64,000 bases of DNA from Fictibacillus enclensis (GCF_001457035.1 NZ_KQ758618.1:1-64000); one strand, 5' to 3'. Counted from the first letter of the stretch, positions 15,667 through 23,990 are shown. Numbers and translations: made by a program. The notes: generated by a model not told the origin, from the sequence alone.

Positions 15667-16083
15667 ATGAATGTTGAGTTTTTAAATAAATGCTGGACGG
15701 ATTTGTATTATTTTCTCCATTACAGACACGAGGAAAAATTGACCCACCAGAACGTGCGCTGCATGCAGGCGGTTAAAAAGAAGACAAAAGCTTCCGTCGC
15801 CGATCTTGCAGAAGTGCTTGGGGTTACACACCACTCTGCCTCTGAGCATGTAAAGCGGCTGATGGAAAAAGGATATCTCCAAAAGGAACGATCACCCGAA
15901 GATAAAAGAACGGTATATGTAAAACTGACAGAAGCGGGGGAAGAAGTACTCAAACGAAACTCTGAATTAGATGAACAAAAACTGAAAAAAGTACTGGATC
16001 GCTTAAGCAAGGAGGAACAGCAGAGTGTAATGGCTGTTTTTCAGAAACTGAGAGAGGAGGCCAGGAATGTATACGATCGTTAA
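15667..16083 (+). CDS. MarR-family transcriptional regulator
   Basis: The 138-residue protein has a central winged helix (ASVADLAEVLGVTHHSASEH, then the wing KERSPEDKRTVYVKLTE) flanked by dimerisation helices, as in MarR. GAGGTG precedes the ATG at 15667; the longer frame would start within that site. It is translationally coupled to the next gene by a 17-bp overlap. A perfect palindrome sits in its leader. Confidence 0.88.
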   Translation: MNVEFLNKCWTDLYYFLHYRHEEKLTHQNVRCMQAVKKKTKASVADLAEVLGVTHHSASEHVKRLMEKGYLQKERSPEDKRTVYVKLTEAGEEVLKRNSELDEQKLKKVLDRLSKEEQQSVMAVFQKLREEARNVYDR

Positions 16084-16417
16084 AATTACCGTTTCCGCTC
16101 TCGTCATTGGTGTCATTACGGCATTAGCCAAACATTCACCCCGTTTTGGAGGAATCCTTGCCGCCTTGCCGCTTGTCAGCCTGCTCAGTCTTTTTTGGCT
16201 CTACACACAGGGCGAGCGGGGTGACCACTTAAGCCAGTTTTTATATGGCGTGCTTTATGGACTGCCGAGCACTATTGTTTTAATTTTTATTGTAGCCCTT
16301 TCTTTAAAGCATTCGCTCCCGTTTTTATTATCAGTTGTACTTGGTGTCGGTGGCTGGGGATTGTGCCTGCTCCTGCAAAAATTCCTTCTATCGGGTGTTC
16401 TGTTAAACTTCCGCTAG
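16067..16417 (+). CDS. DUF3147 family small membrane protein
   Basis: The 116-residue protein has four predicted membrane segments and the GGILAALPLVSLLSLFWL block of DUF3147 proteins. AGAGAGGAGG lies within the 3' end of the MarR gene. The overlap indicates that it is the regulated partner of the MarR protein, possibly a transporter subunit for a toxic compound. Its biochemical role is unknown. Confidence 0.75.
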   Translation: MYTIVKITVSALVIGVITALAKHSPRFGGILAALPLVSLLSLFWLYTQGERGDHLSQFLYGVLYGLPSTIVLIFIVALSLKHSLPFLLSVVLGVGGWGLCLLLQKFLLSGVLLNFR

Positions 16418-16418
16418 G

Positions 16419-17021
16419 TTATGTTTCTGAACGATACGTTTTGCCAAGCTCTTCTGCAAGGCCATAGTAGTGCCGGAAATTATAGATTAATGGATTCCAT
16501 TTGGCAGGATCGACATGGTTTTCTCCTTTTACTATGTTTGAATGGGCATGAACATGAACGGATTCCGTCTCTACGACAGCAAAGAATGGTGAATATTCCG
16601 GGATACGAATATGCATTACTTTAGCTTCAATCTGCAAGGGACATTCCGGAATTCGATCAGGTTTAACGCTGATGGATGAAAACGATGAGAAGCCAGCAAC
16701 CGCAAATTTGTCTTTTTTGTAGGTAAACCCTAAGTTCTGTTTAAAGTCTGGGACTGGATCAGTTCCCGTATAAGGAGCTAGCATCTCGACTTGCTTCCAG
16801 AGCGAAGCATCAGGAATGTTTAACACACATTCAGGAGTGCGTTTCAGATTTTCAAAGGCTTTTCCGCCAAGTCCAATTCCTAAAACAATACTATTTCCAA
16901 GCGCCCATGACGATGAGATCGGGCTGATATTGGTGGTGTGGTCTTCATTTAAGGTGGTAAGGAGGATGACCGGTGTACCGTAGTAGAGGATTTTTGGTGT
17001 AATTGTTTGGATATTTTTCAT
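16419..17021 (-). CDS. Flavin reductase-like, FMN-binding split-barrel protein
   Basis: The 200-residue protein matches the flavin reductase domain: TPVILLTTLNEDHTTNISPI at the N-terminus, then GLGGKAFENLKRT and a C-terminal conserved NPLIYNFRHYYGL segment. It probably binds FMN and serves as an oxidoreductase or electron donor for a monooxygenase. It is divergent from an ArsR-type regulator, with a palindrome between them. Confidence 0.8.
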   Translation of the reverse strand: MKNIQTITPKILYYGTPVILLTTLNEDHTTNISPISSSWALGNSIVLGIGLGGKAFENLKRTPECVLNIPDASLWKQVEMLAPYTGTDPVPDFKQNLGFTYKKDKFAVAGFSSFSSISVKPDRIPECPLQIEAKVMHIRIPEYSPFFAVVETESVHVHAHSNIVKGENHVDPAKWNPLIYNFRHYYGLAEELGKTYRSET

Positions 17022-17069
17022 AGGTTCTGCCCCTTTTCTTTATTTGTATTTATTGTAGTGCAGGAATTT

Positions 17070-17085
17070 TTCGATGTTCATCGAA
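17070..17085. promoter_or_regulatory. Palindrome between flavin reductase and ArsR-type genes
   Basis: TTCGAT-GTTC-ATCGAA is a perfect 6-bp inverted repeat in the divergent intergenic region, a plausible site for the adjacent ArsR-type repressor. Confidence 0.5.
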
Positions 17086-17114
17086 GTATGGATGCAAAAG
17101 GAGGAGATGATCAA

Positions 17115-17813
17115 TTGGCACAATCCAATGTGGCGGAAATCGCATCGATCGTAAGTGAATCGTCGCGTGCTGCCATGCTGACCGTCTTGATGGATGGAAG
17201 GTTTCATACAGCCAGTGAACTAGCGCATAGGGCAGGTATAAAACCACAGACCGCCAGCTTTCACCTGTCTAAAATGCAAGAGGCTGGTGTGATTGCACTA
17301 GAAAAGCAAGGGCGGCACCGTTATTACGGTATCCTTAATGAAGAGGTCGCAAAGGTGATGGAATCACTGCTTTTTATAGCGCCGCCTGTAAAAATAAAAT
17401 CGTTAAAACAGTCCTCTCAGGATAAGGCAATTCGCTATGCGAGAACGTGCTATGACCACCTTGCTGGAAATGTTGGCGTTCAGCTGACAGATGCGTTGCT
17501 TAAAGCTGGATTTCTTGAAGAAGAAAAAGAGAATTTCATGGTACCGGAAGAAGGTGTTCGTTTTTTTGGTGAAATGGGTATTGAGCTCGAAAGGATAAGA
17601 AAGAAGCGCCGATCCTTCTCTTACCGGTGCCTGGATTGGAGTGAACGGCGCCATCATCTGGCTGGATCATTAGGAAATGCTCTGTTGGAACGGCTTTTGG
17701 AGCTCGGGTGGATGCAGCGGGTTCCACAGAGTCGAGCGGTGAAAATTACGGAAGCTGGGATAACAGGATTGAAGACAACATTTGGAATAGATCTTTCATT
17801 GGAGGAAAAATAA
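17115..17813 (+). CDS. ArsR-family winged-helix regulator
   Basis: The 232-residue protein has an ArsR-type helix-turn-helix near residues 30-75 (TASELAHRAGIKPQTASFHL, then RHRYYGI). A long C-terminal half includes RCLDWSERRHHLAGSLG, a conserved block in related Bacillus regulators. I chose the TTG at 17115 because AAAAGGAGGAG lies 8 nt upstream; an in-frame ATG at 17088 lacks this. The following YjbR-like gene begins 1 nt after the stop, so the two are co-transcribed. It may regulate the divergent flavin reductase. Confidence 0.8.
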   Translation: MAQSNVAEIASIVSESSRAAMLTVLMDGRFHTASELAHRAGIKPQTASFHLSKMQEAGVIALEKQGRHRYYGILNEEVAKVMESLLFIAPPVKIKSLKQSSQDKAIRYARTCYDHLAGNVGVQLTDALLKAGFLEEEKENFMVPEEGVRFFGEMGIELERIRKKRRSFSYRCLDWSERRHHLAGSLGNALLERLLELGWMQRVPQSRAVKITEAGITGLKTTFGIDLSLEEK

Positions 17814-17814
17814 A

Positions 17815-18198
17815 ATGTCTGTCCATAAAAAGGTTCAATCAGAATCAGGACTGAGAATGCTCGAAAACGTTCGTGAAATCTGTACTCTATTTCCAGAAAC
17901 AGTGGAGCACATCGATGGCTTTGGTCATACTTCGTTCAGGGTGAGGGAAAAACCTTTTATCATTATGGGAGAGAACGAACACGGAACCTCCCTGGCGATA
18001 AAGACACTGCCTGAAACACAGGAAATCCTTTTGCAGGAGGAGCGGTTCTTCAGGCCGGCCTATATTGGTCATCATGGCTGGACCTCGATTTACAATTCGG
18101 AAGAAATAAATTGGGAAGAAATTAGAGGTCTTATCTATGAAGCTTATTGCCGAACAGCACCCAAACGGCTGATCAAAATGATACAGGAAGACCATTAA
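17815..18198 (+). CDS. MmcQ/YjbR family protein
   Basis: The 127-residue protein matches the MmcQ/YjbR (DUF419) fold: FPETVEHIDGFGHTSFRVREK near the N-terminus and RPAYIGHHGWTSI near the middle. This small family is CyaY-like in fold and is proposed to bind DNA, but its role is not settled. It is directly downstream of the ArsR-type gene with a 1-nt gap. Confidence 0.78.
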   Translation: MSVHKKVQSESGLRMLENVREICTLFPETVEHIDGFGHTSFRVREKPFIIMGENEHGTSLAIKTLPETQEILLQEERFFRPAYIGHHGWTSIYNSEEINWEEIRGLIYEAYCRTAPKRLIKMIQEDH

Positions 18199-18220
18199 TA
18201 AAGGAAAGGAAGTACATAAC

Positions 18221-19591
18221 ATGAATCAAAAAATAGAAGATTACCTGGTGAACAACAGAGATACCCATTTGAGCCAATTAAAAGATTTTTTGGCGATCCC
18301 GAGTATTTCCACCCTGCCCGAACATAAAGCTGACATTGAAAAAGCGGCAGAATGGATGGCCGAGTCCTTAAAGAGATTGGAAATGGATAACGTTAAAGTC
18401 TATGAAACGAAAGGGCACCCGGTCGTCTATGGAGATTGGATGAAAGCGGAAGGCAAGCCAACTGTGCTGATTTATGGCCATTATGATGTACAGCCGGTAG
18501 ATCCTGTGGAACTCTGGAACAGCCCCCCTTTTTCTGCGGAAATTCGTGATGAAAAGATTTATGCCCGTGGAGCGAGTGACGACAAAGGACAGACCTTTAT
18601 GCATTTGAAAGCACTGGAGGCTATTCTTAAAACGACAGGCACATTGCCGCTTAACTTCAAGTTCTGTATTGAAGGAGAAGAAGAAATGGGAAGCCCGAAT
18701 CTTCCTGCGTTTGCAGAAGCACATAAAGATCTGTTGGAGGCTGACCTTGTGGTTGTCTCTGATACAGGAATGATTGAAAAAGGAAAACCATCGATCACTT
18801 ACGGGCTAAGGGGCTTATGCGGACTTCAAATCGATGTCAGGGGACCGAAAGGCGACATCCATTCCGGACTTTATGGCGGGGGAGTACAAAATCCAATACA
18901 TGCCCTTGTGCAAATTGTGGATTCCTTCCGCAGCGAGGACGGTCACATTCTTGTGAATGGCTTTTATGACGATGTTTTAGCAGCTACCGAACAGGAGAAA
19001 GAGGAATTTGCCTCACTGGCGTTTAATGAGGAGGGTGTAAAACAGGAACTTGGGGTCAATGAACTGGCTGGAGAGAAAGGATATTCCTACCTTGAGCAGA
19101 CCTGGACACGGCCGACTCTTGAAGTGAATGGCATCTATGGCGGATATCAAGGCGGCGGTCTGAAAACCGTATTGCCTTCCTCTGCACATGCAAAGATCTC
19201 GTGCCGCCTGGTGCCCAATCAGGATCCTTCAAAAATAGTGGAGCTGCTCAAGCAGCATATCATTCAACACCTTCCTGCCGGTGTGGACGTGGAATTAACA
19301 CCATTTGACCAGGGCTATCCTTTTTTAACACCGATTGATCATCCTTATGTCCAAGCCGCCGGAGCTGCTTATGAACAAGTGTATGATGTCAAAACAACCT
19401 ATATCAGAAGTGGAGGTTCCATTCCAATTGTAGCGACTTTTACACAACTGTTTAATTTGCCGGTTGTCTTAATGGGGTTCGGCCTGCCGAGTGAAAATTT
19501 CCATGCACCAAATGAGCATTTTCATTTAGAGAACTTTGATAAGGGTCTGCGTGTGCTGTGCCATTATTGGAACGATCTAGCCAAAATGTAA
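18221..19591 (+). CDS. M20-family dipeptidase
   Basis: The 456-residue protein is an M20 metallopeptidase of the CNDP/dipeptidase type. IYGHYDVQPVDP near residue 85 holds the first metal His and the catalytic Asp, GASDDKGQ near 118 the bridging Asp, and IEGEEEMGS near 150 the catalytic Glu pair. The later RSGGSIPIV and HAPNEHF blocks complete the site. It hydrolyses dipeptides in the cytoplasm; there is no signal peptide. AAAGGAAAGGAAG precedes the ATG. A terminator follows. Confidence 0.88.
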   Translation: MNQKIEDYLVNNRDTHLSQLKDFLAIPSISTLPEHKADIEKAAEWMAESLKRLEMDNVKVYETKGHPVVYGDWMKAEGKPTVLIYGHYDVQPVDPVELWNSPPFSAEIRDEKIYARGASDDKGQTFMHLKALEAILKTTGTLPLNFKFCIEGEEEMGSPNLPAFAEAHKDLLEADLVVVSDTGMIEKGKPSITYGLRGLCGLQIDVRGPKGDIHSGLYGGGVQNPIHALVQIVDSFRSEDGHILVNGFYDDVLAATEQEKEEFASLAFNEEGVKQELGVNELAGEKGYSYLEQTWTRPTLEVNGIYGGYQGGGLKTVLPSSAHAKISCRLVPNQDPSKIVELLKQHIIQHLPAGVDVELTPFDQGYPFLTPIDHPYVQAAGAAYEQVYDVKTTYIRSGGSIPIVATFTQLFNLPVVLMGFGLPSENFHAPNEHFHLENFDKGLRVLCHYWNDLAKM

Positions 19592-19607
19592 TAATAAATT
19601 CCGATTG

Positions 19608-19637
19608 CCCTTGTTGTTTAGACAGCAAGGGTTTTTT
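19608..19637 (+). terminator. Terminator after dipeptidase
   Basis: CCCTTGTTGT and ACAGCAAGGG pair (one G-T) around TTAG and are followed by TTTTTT. Confidence 0.88.
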
Positions 19638-19700
19638 GTGCTGTTCATGTACAAGCAGGGGAGTGAAAACTGAATAGATTAGTAGCAGGAGGTGACAGTT

Positions 19701-19838
19701 GTGATGAAAAAGGGATGTAATTGTTCAGGGCGTAAGCCTCAAGATAATCGTAAGCCCATTAACAAAATCAAATTTGGACAACAGAAAGGAAGCTGCAATG
19801 GCTGCTCAAGATCCAACAAGCCGGTGCAGTTCTTGTAA
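19701..19838 (+). CDS. Small Cys-rich protein, 45 residues
   Basis: A short frame starts at GTG 19701 (or ATG 19704) behind an excellent AGGAGGTGA site. It reads MKKGCNCSGRKP near the start, then GSCNGCSRSNKP near the end. The CxC and CxxC pairs could bind a metal such as zinc. The protein is very basic. I know no family for it. It lies alone between two terminated units and ends 303 nt before the next gene. Confidence 0.6.
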   Translation: MMKKGCNCSGRKPQDNRKPINKIKFGQQKGSCNGCSRSNKPVQFL

Positions 19839-20141
19839 AAGTGCCACAAAAACATGATGTCGATTATTTTCCGGGAAATATGCTGGCTTATGTCGTTTAT
19901 TTCTATGGAATGGCGGATACACATAAGTACAGGCGATAAGAAAATAGAAGTAGACAATAACTGCACGATAATCTGACAAGGATTTTTCTAGAAGTGTCAT
20001 AATCTAAGCATAAGAGGTTTATCAATAAAATTTACGGTTAGAAAATGTAACGGATTTCTATTTTTTTTAGCCATAATTCCGTATAGTTGCATAAAAATAA
20101 GTACTACAAGCCTGTGAATAAAAGGAGAGGCGTGTAAACCA
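19839..20141. other. Intergenic region without recognised gene
   Basis: AT-rich. Short open frames exist on both strands, but none has a ribosome binding site or a recognisable product. The region presumably contains the promoter of the next gene. Confidence 0.5.
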
Positions 20142-20495
20142 ATGGCTACCTATCACAATAAAAAGTTTGTGTCTGTGCCGGTACACAATGCGGATTCACC
20201 TATTTTTTTCACCTGCATTCAGGAAGGGTTGATTGTACGTGCCACTTATACAGGGGAGGAAATCCAATGCGGCAGGTTTGTTGGTATGGTAAACCAGCAC
20301 GGAGAACTGCATTTTACGTACCATCACGTGAATACTAAAAATGAACTGCGGAGCGGTGAAGGCAGACTGTTTCCTGAACGTCTTTCAGATGGCTCCTTGA
20401 AATTATCAGGAAGCTGGCAGGGAATGAATGGCTGGACCATGGAAAGTATGCTATGTTATTCCCAAACCGCAAGAAAACTGAAAACAAGTGTTTAA
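20142..20495 (+). CDS. Conserved hypothetical protein
   Basis: The 117-residue protein (begins MATYHNKKFVSV, later GRFVGMVNQHGELHFTYHHV and SGSWQGMNGW) resembles a family of small Bacillus proteins sometimes labelled N-acetylglutamate synthase without good reason. It looks like a small beta-rich domain. No catalytic motif, signal peptide or membrane segment is visible. AAAGGAGAGG lies 11 nt before the ATG, and a clear terminator follows. Confidence 0.7.
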   Translation: MATYHNKKFVSVPVHNADSPIFFTCIQEGLIVRATYTGEEIQCGRFVGMVNQHGELHFTYHHVNTKNELRSGEGRLFPERLSDGSLKLSGSWQGMNGWTMESMLCYSQTARKLKTSV

Positions 20496-20501
20496 GGTCC
20501 C

Positions 20502-20527
20502 ACGGTGCTTTTGCACCGTTTTCTTTT
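20502..20527 (+). terminator. Terminator after hypothetical gene
   Basis: ACGGTGC and GCACCGT pair around TTTT and are followed by TTTCTTTT. Confidence 0.85.
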
Positions 20528-20599
20528 GTTTGTCGAAACCAACTGGGAATGCATAGTATCTTTATACGAGGCATTGTACATATATCAAGGAGGGAGCAG

Positions 20600-20677
20600 A
20601 TTGAGAAGAAGACAATTCGACTTTTGTTCATAATCGTGGTGCTTCTGTTGTTTTCCGGTTGCTCAAACGGAAAATAA
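20600..20677 (+). pseudogene. Truncated lipoprotein (signal peptide only)
   Basis: Behind AAGGAGGG (20587-20594) a frame reads KKTIRLLFIIVVLLLFSGCS and stops after 25 codons. This is a textbook lipoprotein signal with the lipobox LFSGC. The start would have to be ATT at 20600; the overlapping TTG at 20601 is in a different frame and gives only 10 residues. The body of the lipoprotein is missing or shifted out of frame, so this is most likely a decayed gene. Confidence 0.55.
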
Positions 20678-20998
20678 GCCAAAATCAAGACCATAGATTA
20701 AAGAGTGTGGCGCAGAGGAAGAGATTAATGAGTACTGGTTTAATGGAAAAGACAGAGCGTTGAAAAACTTTTACTTTAACGGAATTTACTTAACGCTGCT
20801 TTTTCCCAATGCAAAGGGCTGCAGCCTTCAGGTAAATGAATCTCGTCTTTCTCTTTCCCGAGATAAATGGTGTCTGTTCTGTCCAGGCATTTTCCCCAGG
20901 GTGAAAAAAGTTGGGACAAGAAAGCTGTGTCACATTTCATACATACAAATAAATCGAAAATAAAAGAAATGGCGGTTCTTTATAAACAATACTTAAAG
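20678..20998. other. Degenerate intergenic region
   Basis: No intact gene. A frame open from about 20700 to 20963 on the plus strand contains EEINEYWFNGKDRALK, which looks protein-like and may be the remains of the lipoprotein whose signal peptide precedes it. No ribosome binding site or conserved domain is visible. Confidence 0.35.
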
Positions 20999-21038
20999 AA
21001 AACGAAGAGAAAGCCTTCTAAGGCCTTCTCTTCGTTTT
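20999..21038. terminator. Hairpin terminator downstream of the 71-codon minus-strand frame
   Basis: CGAAGAGAAAGCCTT and AAGGCCTTCTCTTCG form a long stem with A and T runs on the two sides. It fits termination of the minus-strand gene, and also works on the plus strand. Confidence 0.8.
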
Positions 21039-21253
21039 TATCTGAAGATATCGTACGACACAGTACCGCTTTTAATTGTGAGTGATTTTAATTTTTGGTT
21101 GGCTTCCGGATTGGCCTTCAGTTCGGTCATAAACTTGTCATACGCTTCCTGCACAGAGGAGACAGTGTATACTGCCCGTTGACGTTTGTTCTCGGTTGCA
21201 GCCTCTACCAGAAAGAGTTCAAAGGTATCTTTGTTCAACAATCGCACCCCCAT
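21038..21253 (-). CDS. Small hypothetical protein
   Basis: The frame encodes up to 71 residues and contains FELFLVEAATENKRQRAVYT and ends with KSGTVSYDIFR. The ATG at 21253 has no ribosome binding site; an internal TTG start within the first 7 codons, behind GGGGGTG, is more likely. The gene is flanked by a strong terminator and, at its 5' side, by a perfect inverted repeat at 21254-21273. I do not recognise the family. Confidence 0.55.
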   Translation of the reverse strand: MGVRLLNKDTFELFLVEAATENKRQRAVYTVSSVQEAYDKFMTELKANPEANQKLKSLTIKSGTVSYDIFR

Positions 21254-21273
21254 AATGTTATGGTTATAACATT
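21254..21273. promoter_or_regulatory. Perfect inverted repeat upstream of small minus-strand gene
   Basis: AATGTTAT and ATAACATT are perfect 8-bp arms around a 4-bp centre. It lies just upstream of the 71-codon gene and may be an operator for an unidentified regulator. Confidence 0.45.
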
Positions 21274-21443
21274 CTTCAACTCTTTACAGACTCCTGCATG
21301 TTACGAAAAAGTAAAGTTTCTATTTAAAAAGGAATTAGTGGGTATTTTTTTACTGTTTTGTTATTAATAGATTTCGCTGTCCTGCTGTTAGGTAACTGGT
21401 AGGTGAAACACTATTTTAAGATAAAAAATGGGAGGTCGATGAA

Positions 21444-21842
21444 TTGAATTTGAAGAAAACCTTTGTTTGCTTAACGGCAGCTGGAACTTTGGCGATGCAG
21501 GGAGTGGTGCCCCTTGGCGCGCATGCTGAAAGCTCGCACAAATAAGAAGTTGTTCGCCCGTTCCGCACTTACCATTGATGGCATCGTTGGCAAGAAAACA
21601 TGGACCGTGCTGTGGATCTCTTTCCGTATCCGGGCCATCTCATCAAATAAGGAGATAAAGGTGTGGGTGTGAAACGAATCCAGGCCCGACTGAGCGAAGC
21701 AAACATAGATGTTTCGATTGACGGCATGTTTGGTTCAAAAACAAAAATGGCAGTGGAAAAGTTCCAAAAGAAGTTTGGTCTGCAGATGGATGGCGTTGTA
21801 GGACCTGAAACATGGAATATCCTCTTTAAATTATGCAGATAA
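21444..21842 (+). pseudogene. Secreted peptidoglycan-binding protein, broken
   Basis: A TTG at 21444 behind GGGAGG starts a complete signal peptide (MNLKKTFVCLTAAG, ending GAHAESSHK), which stops at 21545. The sequence continues in another frame with LTIDGIVGKKTWTV and then, after an in-frame TAA near 21650, with VSIDGMFGSKTKMAVEKFQK and MDGVVGPETWNILFKL. These are two PG_binding_1 repeats. At least two frameshifts and a stop interrupt the gene. It was once an exported wall-binding protein, perhaps the N-terminal part of a wall hydrolase. A strong terminator remains. Confidence 0.75.
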
Positions 21843-21861
21843 TATTTAAAGATAGTAAGGT

Positions 21862-21892
21862 AAAAGACAGCGCCGAACGCTGTCTTTTTTTG
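21862..21892 (+). terminator. Terminator after broken wall-binding gene
   Basis: AAAGACAGCG and CGCTGTCTTT form a perfect 10-bp stem followed by T residues. Confidence 0.92.
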
Positions 21893-21929
21893 TTTCATAC
21901 AAAAGATTTTGTCGCAAACTTTTACACCC

Positions 21930-21959
21930 TTGTGGTTCCAATATATAGTAGAATATAAT
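21930..21959 (+). promoter_or_regulatory. Promoter of ftsW-like gene
   Basis: TTGTGG (21930-21935) and a perfect TATAAT (21954-21959) are spaced by 18 bp, 13 bp before the start codon. The leader is therefore very short. Confidence 0.6.
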
Positions 21960-21972
21960 CGGGTGATAGATT

Positions 21973-23175
21973 ATGCTAAAAAAACTATTAAGAAATGTAG
22001 ATTACAGTTTGGTTATTGCCACGATTGGACTTGGTGTATTCGGCCTAGTCATGATCTACAGCAGCAGTTATTGGATAGCTTTTCATTATGATCTTGAAGC
22101 GGACTATTTTTTTAAACGTCAGTTGATTTTTATACTCGCGGGTATGCTCGTATTTTGCTTTGCATTAATTTTTCCTTATAAAGCCTATATGAAGCTGACC
22201 AAACCGCTGATTCTGGTAACCACCTCTTTGCTGGTTCTGGTGTTCTTACTAGGAAAAGTGGTAAATAATGCTCAGTCTTGGATCAGCCTTGGCGGTTTCA
22301 ACCTGCAGCCGGCTGAAGTGGCCAAATTGGCCATTATTATTTATCTGTCTTCTGCTCTTGCAAAAAAACAGTCGTATATCTCCGACTTTAACCGGGCAGT
22401 TGCGCCACCGTTGGTTGTAGTCGCTTTCATTGCTTGCCTTATTCTCATGCAGCCAGATTTTGGGTCCATGCTGATTCTGGTTTCAATCGCCGCATGCATC
22501 CTGATTTGTGCAAAATTGCGTTTTCGGCATCTGCTGTTTCTTTCCTTATCTTCCATCCTCTTAATGACGGTATTCTTTATGTTTGTTGCGAGTGATGAAC
22601 AAATCTCCCGTTTTAAAGGAGCATATGCGCCTTTTGAGCATCAGAAAGAAGGATATCAGCTGATCAATTCGTATGTCGCCATTTCTGCGGGTGGGATGGA
22701 TGGCGTTGGCCTTGGCAATGGGATAACGAAATATGGGTATTTGCCAGAGGGGCAAACGGATTTTATTATCGCAAATGTCTCCGAAGAGTTTGGGTTTGCA
22801 GGTGTACTGGTTGCCCTCACCGGTTTATTTTATCTTGTGATCAGAGGGTTTATTATTGGCTTAAGAAGCAAGGATACGTTCGGCCGCCTTCTTGCCTTTG
22901 GGATTTCAAGCATGATTGGTGTACAATCCTTCATAAATTTAGGAGCGGCTACAGGACTTTTGCCGGTAACCGGTGTTCCGCTGCCTTTCTTGAGTTATGG
23001 AGGATCTTCGCTTCTTGTTTTGATGTTTTCGATGGGCGTTCTGACCAATGTATCTGGTTTTGTGAACATGAAAAGTAAGTCAGCAGACGAACAGCCTGTT
23101 CCTGATGCCAAGCCGGTCAACTATTCCTCTGCAAGCACAGTTGTTTCCTTTCAAAAAAAGAAACCGGCTCACTAA
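21973..23175 (+). CDS. ftsW: FtsW/RodA/SpoVE family peptidoglycan glycosyltransferase
   Basis: The 400-residue SEDS protein has about 10 membrane segments. Family blocks include SSSYWIA, GGFNLQPAE, QPDFGSMLIL and the C-terminal GLLPVTGVPLPFLSYGGSS. It polymerises glycan strands from lipid II together with a class B PBP. The length and short cytoplasmic C-terminal tail match Bacillus FtsW (YlaO) better than RodA; SpoVE-type paralogues remain possible. It stands alone with its own promoter and terminator rather than in a division gene cluster. Confidence 0.82.
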   Translation: MLKKLLRNVDYSLVIATIGLGVFGLVMIYSSSYWIAFHYDLEADYFFKRQLIFILAGMLVFCFALIFPYKAYMKLTKPLILVTTSLLVLVFLLGKVVNNAQSWISLGGFNLQPAEVAKLAIIIYLSSALAKKQSYISDFNRAVAPPLVVVAFIACLILMQPDFGSMLILVSIAACILICAKLRFRHLLFLSLSSILLMTVFFMFVASDEQISRFKGAYAPFEHQKEGYQLINSYVAISAGGMDGVGLGNGITKYGYLPEGQTDFIIANVSEEFGFAGVLVALTGLFYLVIRGFIIGLRSKDTFGRLLAFGISSMIGVQSFINLGAATGLLPVTGVPLPFLSYGGSSLLVLMFSMGVLTNVSGFVNMKSKSADEQPVPDAKPVNYSSASTVVSFQKKKPAH

Positions 23176-23221
23176 AAAGAGACACCACCTGTCCCATTGG
23201 CAGGCTGTGTCTCTTTTTTAT
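23175..23221. terminator. Bidirectional terminator ftsW/UPF0316
   Basis: AAAGAGACAC pairs with GTGTCTCTTT, with an inner stem CCTG/CAGG, between convergent genes. Confidence 0.88.
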
Positions 23222-23742
23222 CTTTGCTTCTTTTTCATGCTTTTTGTTAAATATCCGCCTTTAAAGCTTCGAATCTCAAAGGAGACAAGAAAGGCTTTTG
23301 GCGCCAGTTCATTAACAATTTGCAGAAGTTCCTTCTCCCTGCTGCGCTTCGAAAGTACGTCAATCCGGAACCGGGCATTGTCTTCTCGCCCTTCGCCTTG
23401 ATACACCGTTACACCAAACCCTTCTGCACGAAGCCGGTTTACCAGTTTCTCAGAACGATCCAGCAAATTTATTTGATGGGTTACATAACCGATGGCTAAT
23501 TTATTTTCCAGCACACCGCCAAGCATAAGGCCAGCTCCAAAGCCGATCGCATAAGCGATAATGTTCCAAATGTTCGACATATCTTGAAACACGATACCGA
23601 GTGAGAGTACATTGATCGCTGCTTCTACTACTCCAATTACACTGGCCTTTCGCGTTTCTCCTTTAACAAGAAGTATGGTCCGGAGAGTCACGATGGGGAG
23701 AAGGGATAACTGCATCAGAAAGATAATTAACGGCTGCCACAT
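23218..23742 (-). CDS. UPF0316/DUF2179 membrane protein
   Basis: The 174-residue protein has three N-terminal membrane segments ([45 protein letters not shown]) and a soluble C-terminal DUF2179 domain. This is the UPF0316 (YebE-type) architecture. AAGGAGGATCCCC precedes the ATG. The function of the family is unknown; DUF2179 domains are thought to bind a small ligand. Confidence 0.8.
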   Translation of the reverse strand: MWQPLIIFLMQLSLLPIVTLRTILLVKGETRKASVIGVVEAAINVLSLGIVFQDMSNIWNIIAYAIGFGAGLMLGGVLENKLAIGYVTHQINLLDRSEKLVNRLRAEGFGVTVYQGEGREDNARFRIDVLSKRSREKELLQIVNELAPKAFLVSFEIRSFKGGYLTKSMKKKQR

Positions 23743-23901
23743 ATGGGGATCCTCCTTCTATCGTTGATTTATCGTGACAGTGTAACACAGCCTCGTATAT
23801 ATTCCTATTCGGGAGTCTGTGTTTTTAATTTCTCGTCTATTTGCCACGCATTTGTGTTTATATTTAACCTTAATGATGAGCAGCAAAACGCTATATCAAA
23901 A

Positions 23902-23915
23902 TGAAAGCGATTCCA
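23902..23915 (+). promoter_or_regulatory. cre-like box upstream of VanZ-family gene
   Basis: TGAAAGCGATTCCA matches the cre consensus TGWAARCGNTWNCW at all defined positions. It is 75 bp before the start codon of the next gene, close to the expected promoter. No clear -35/-10 pair could be assigned. Confidence 0.5.
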
Positions 23916-23990
23916 ACATAAAAATAATACAAAGTACCTTGCGTTAATAGTAGAATTGAAAAAGAATTCTATAGAAAGTCTGGTGTTTGG

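Noticed and set aside
20601-20633. TTG start giving a 10-residue peptide behind AAGGAGGG
   Set aside because: It is too short and the overlapping frame encodes an obvious lipoprotein signal peptide, which explains the site better.
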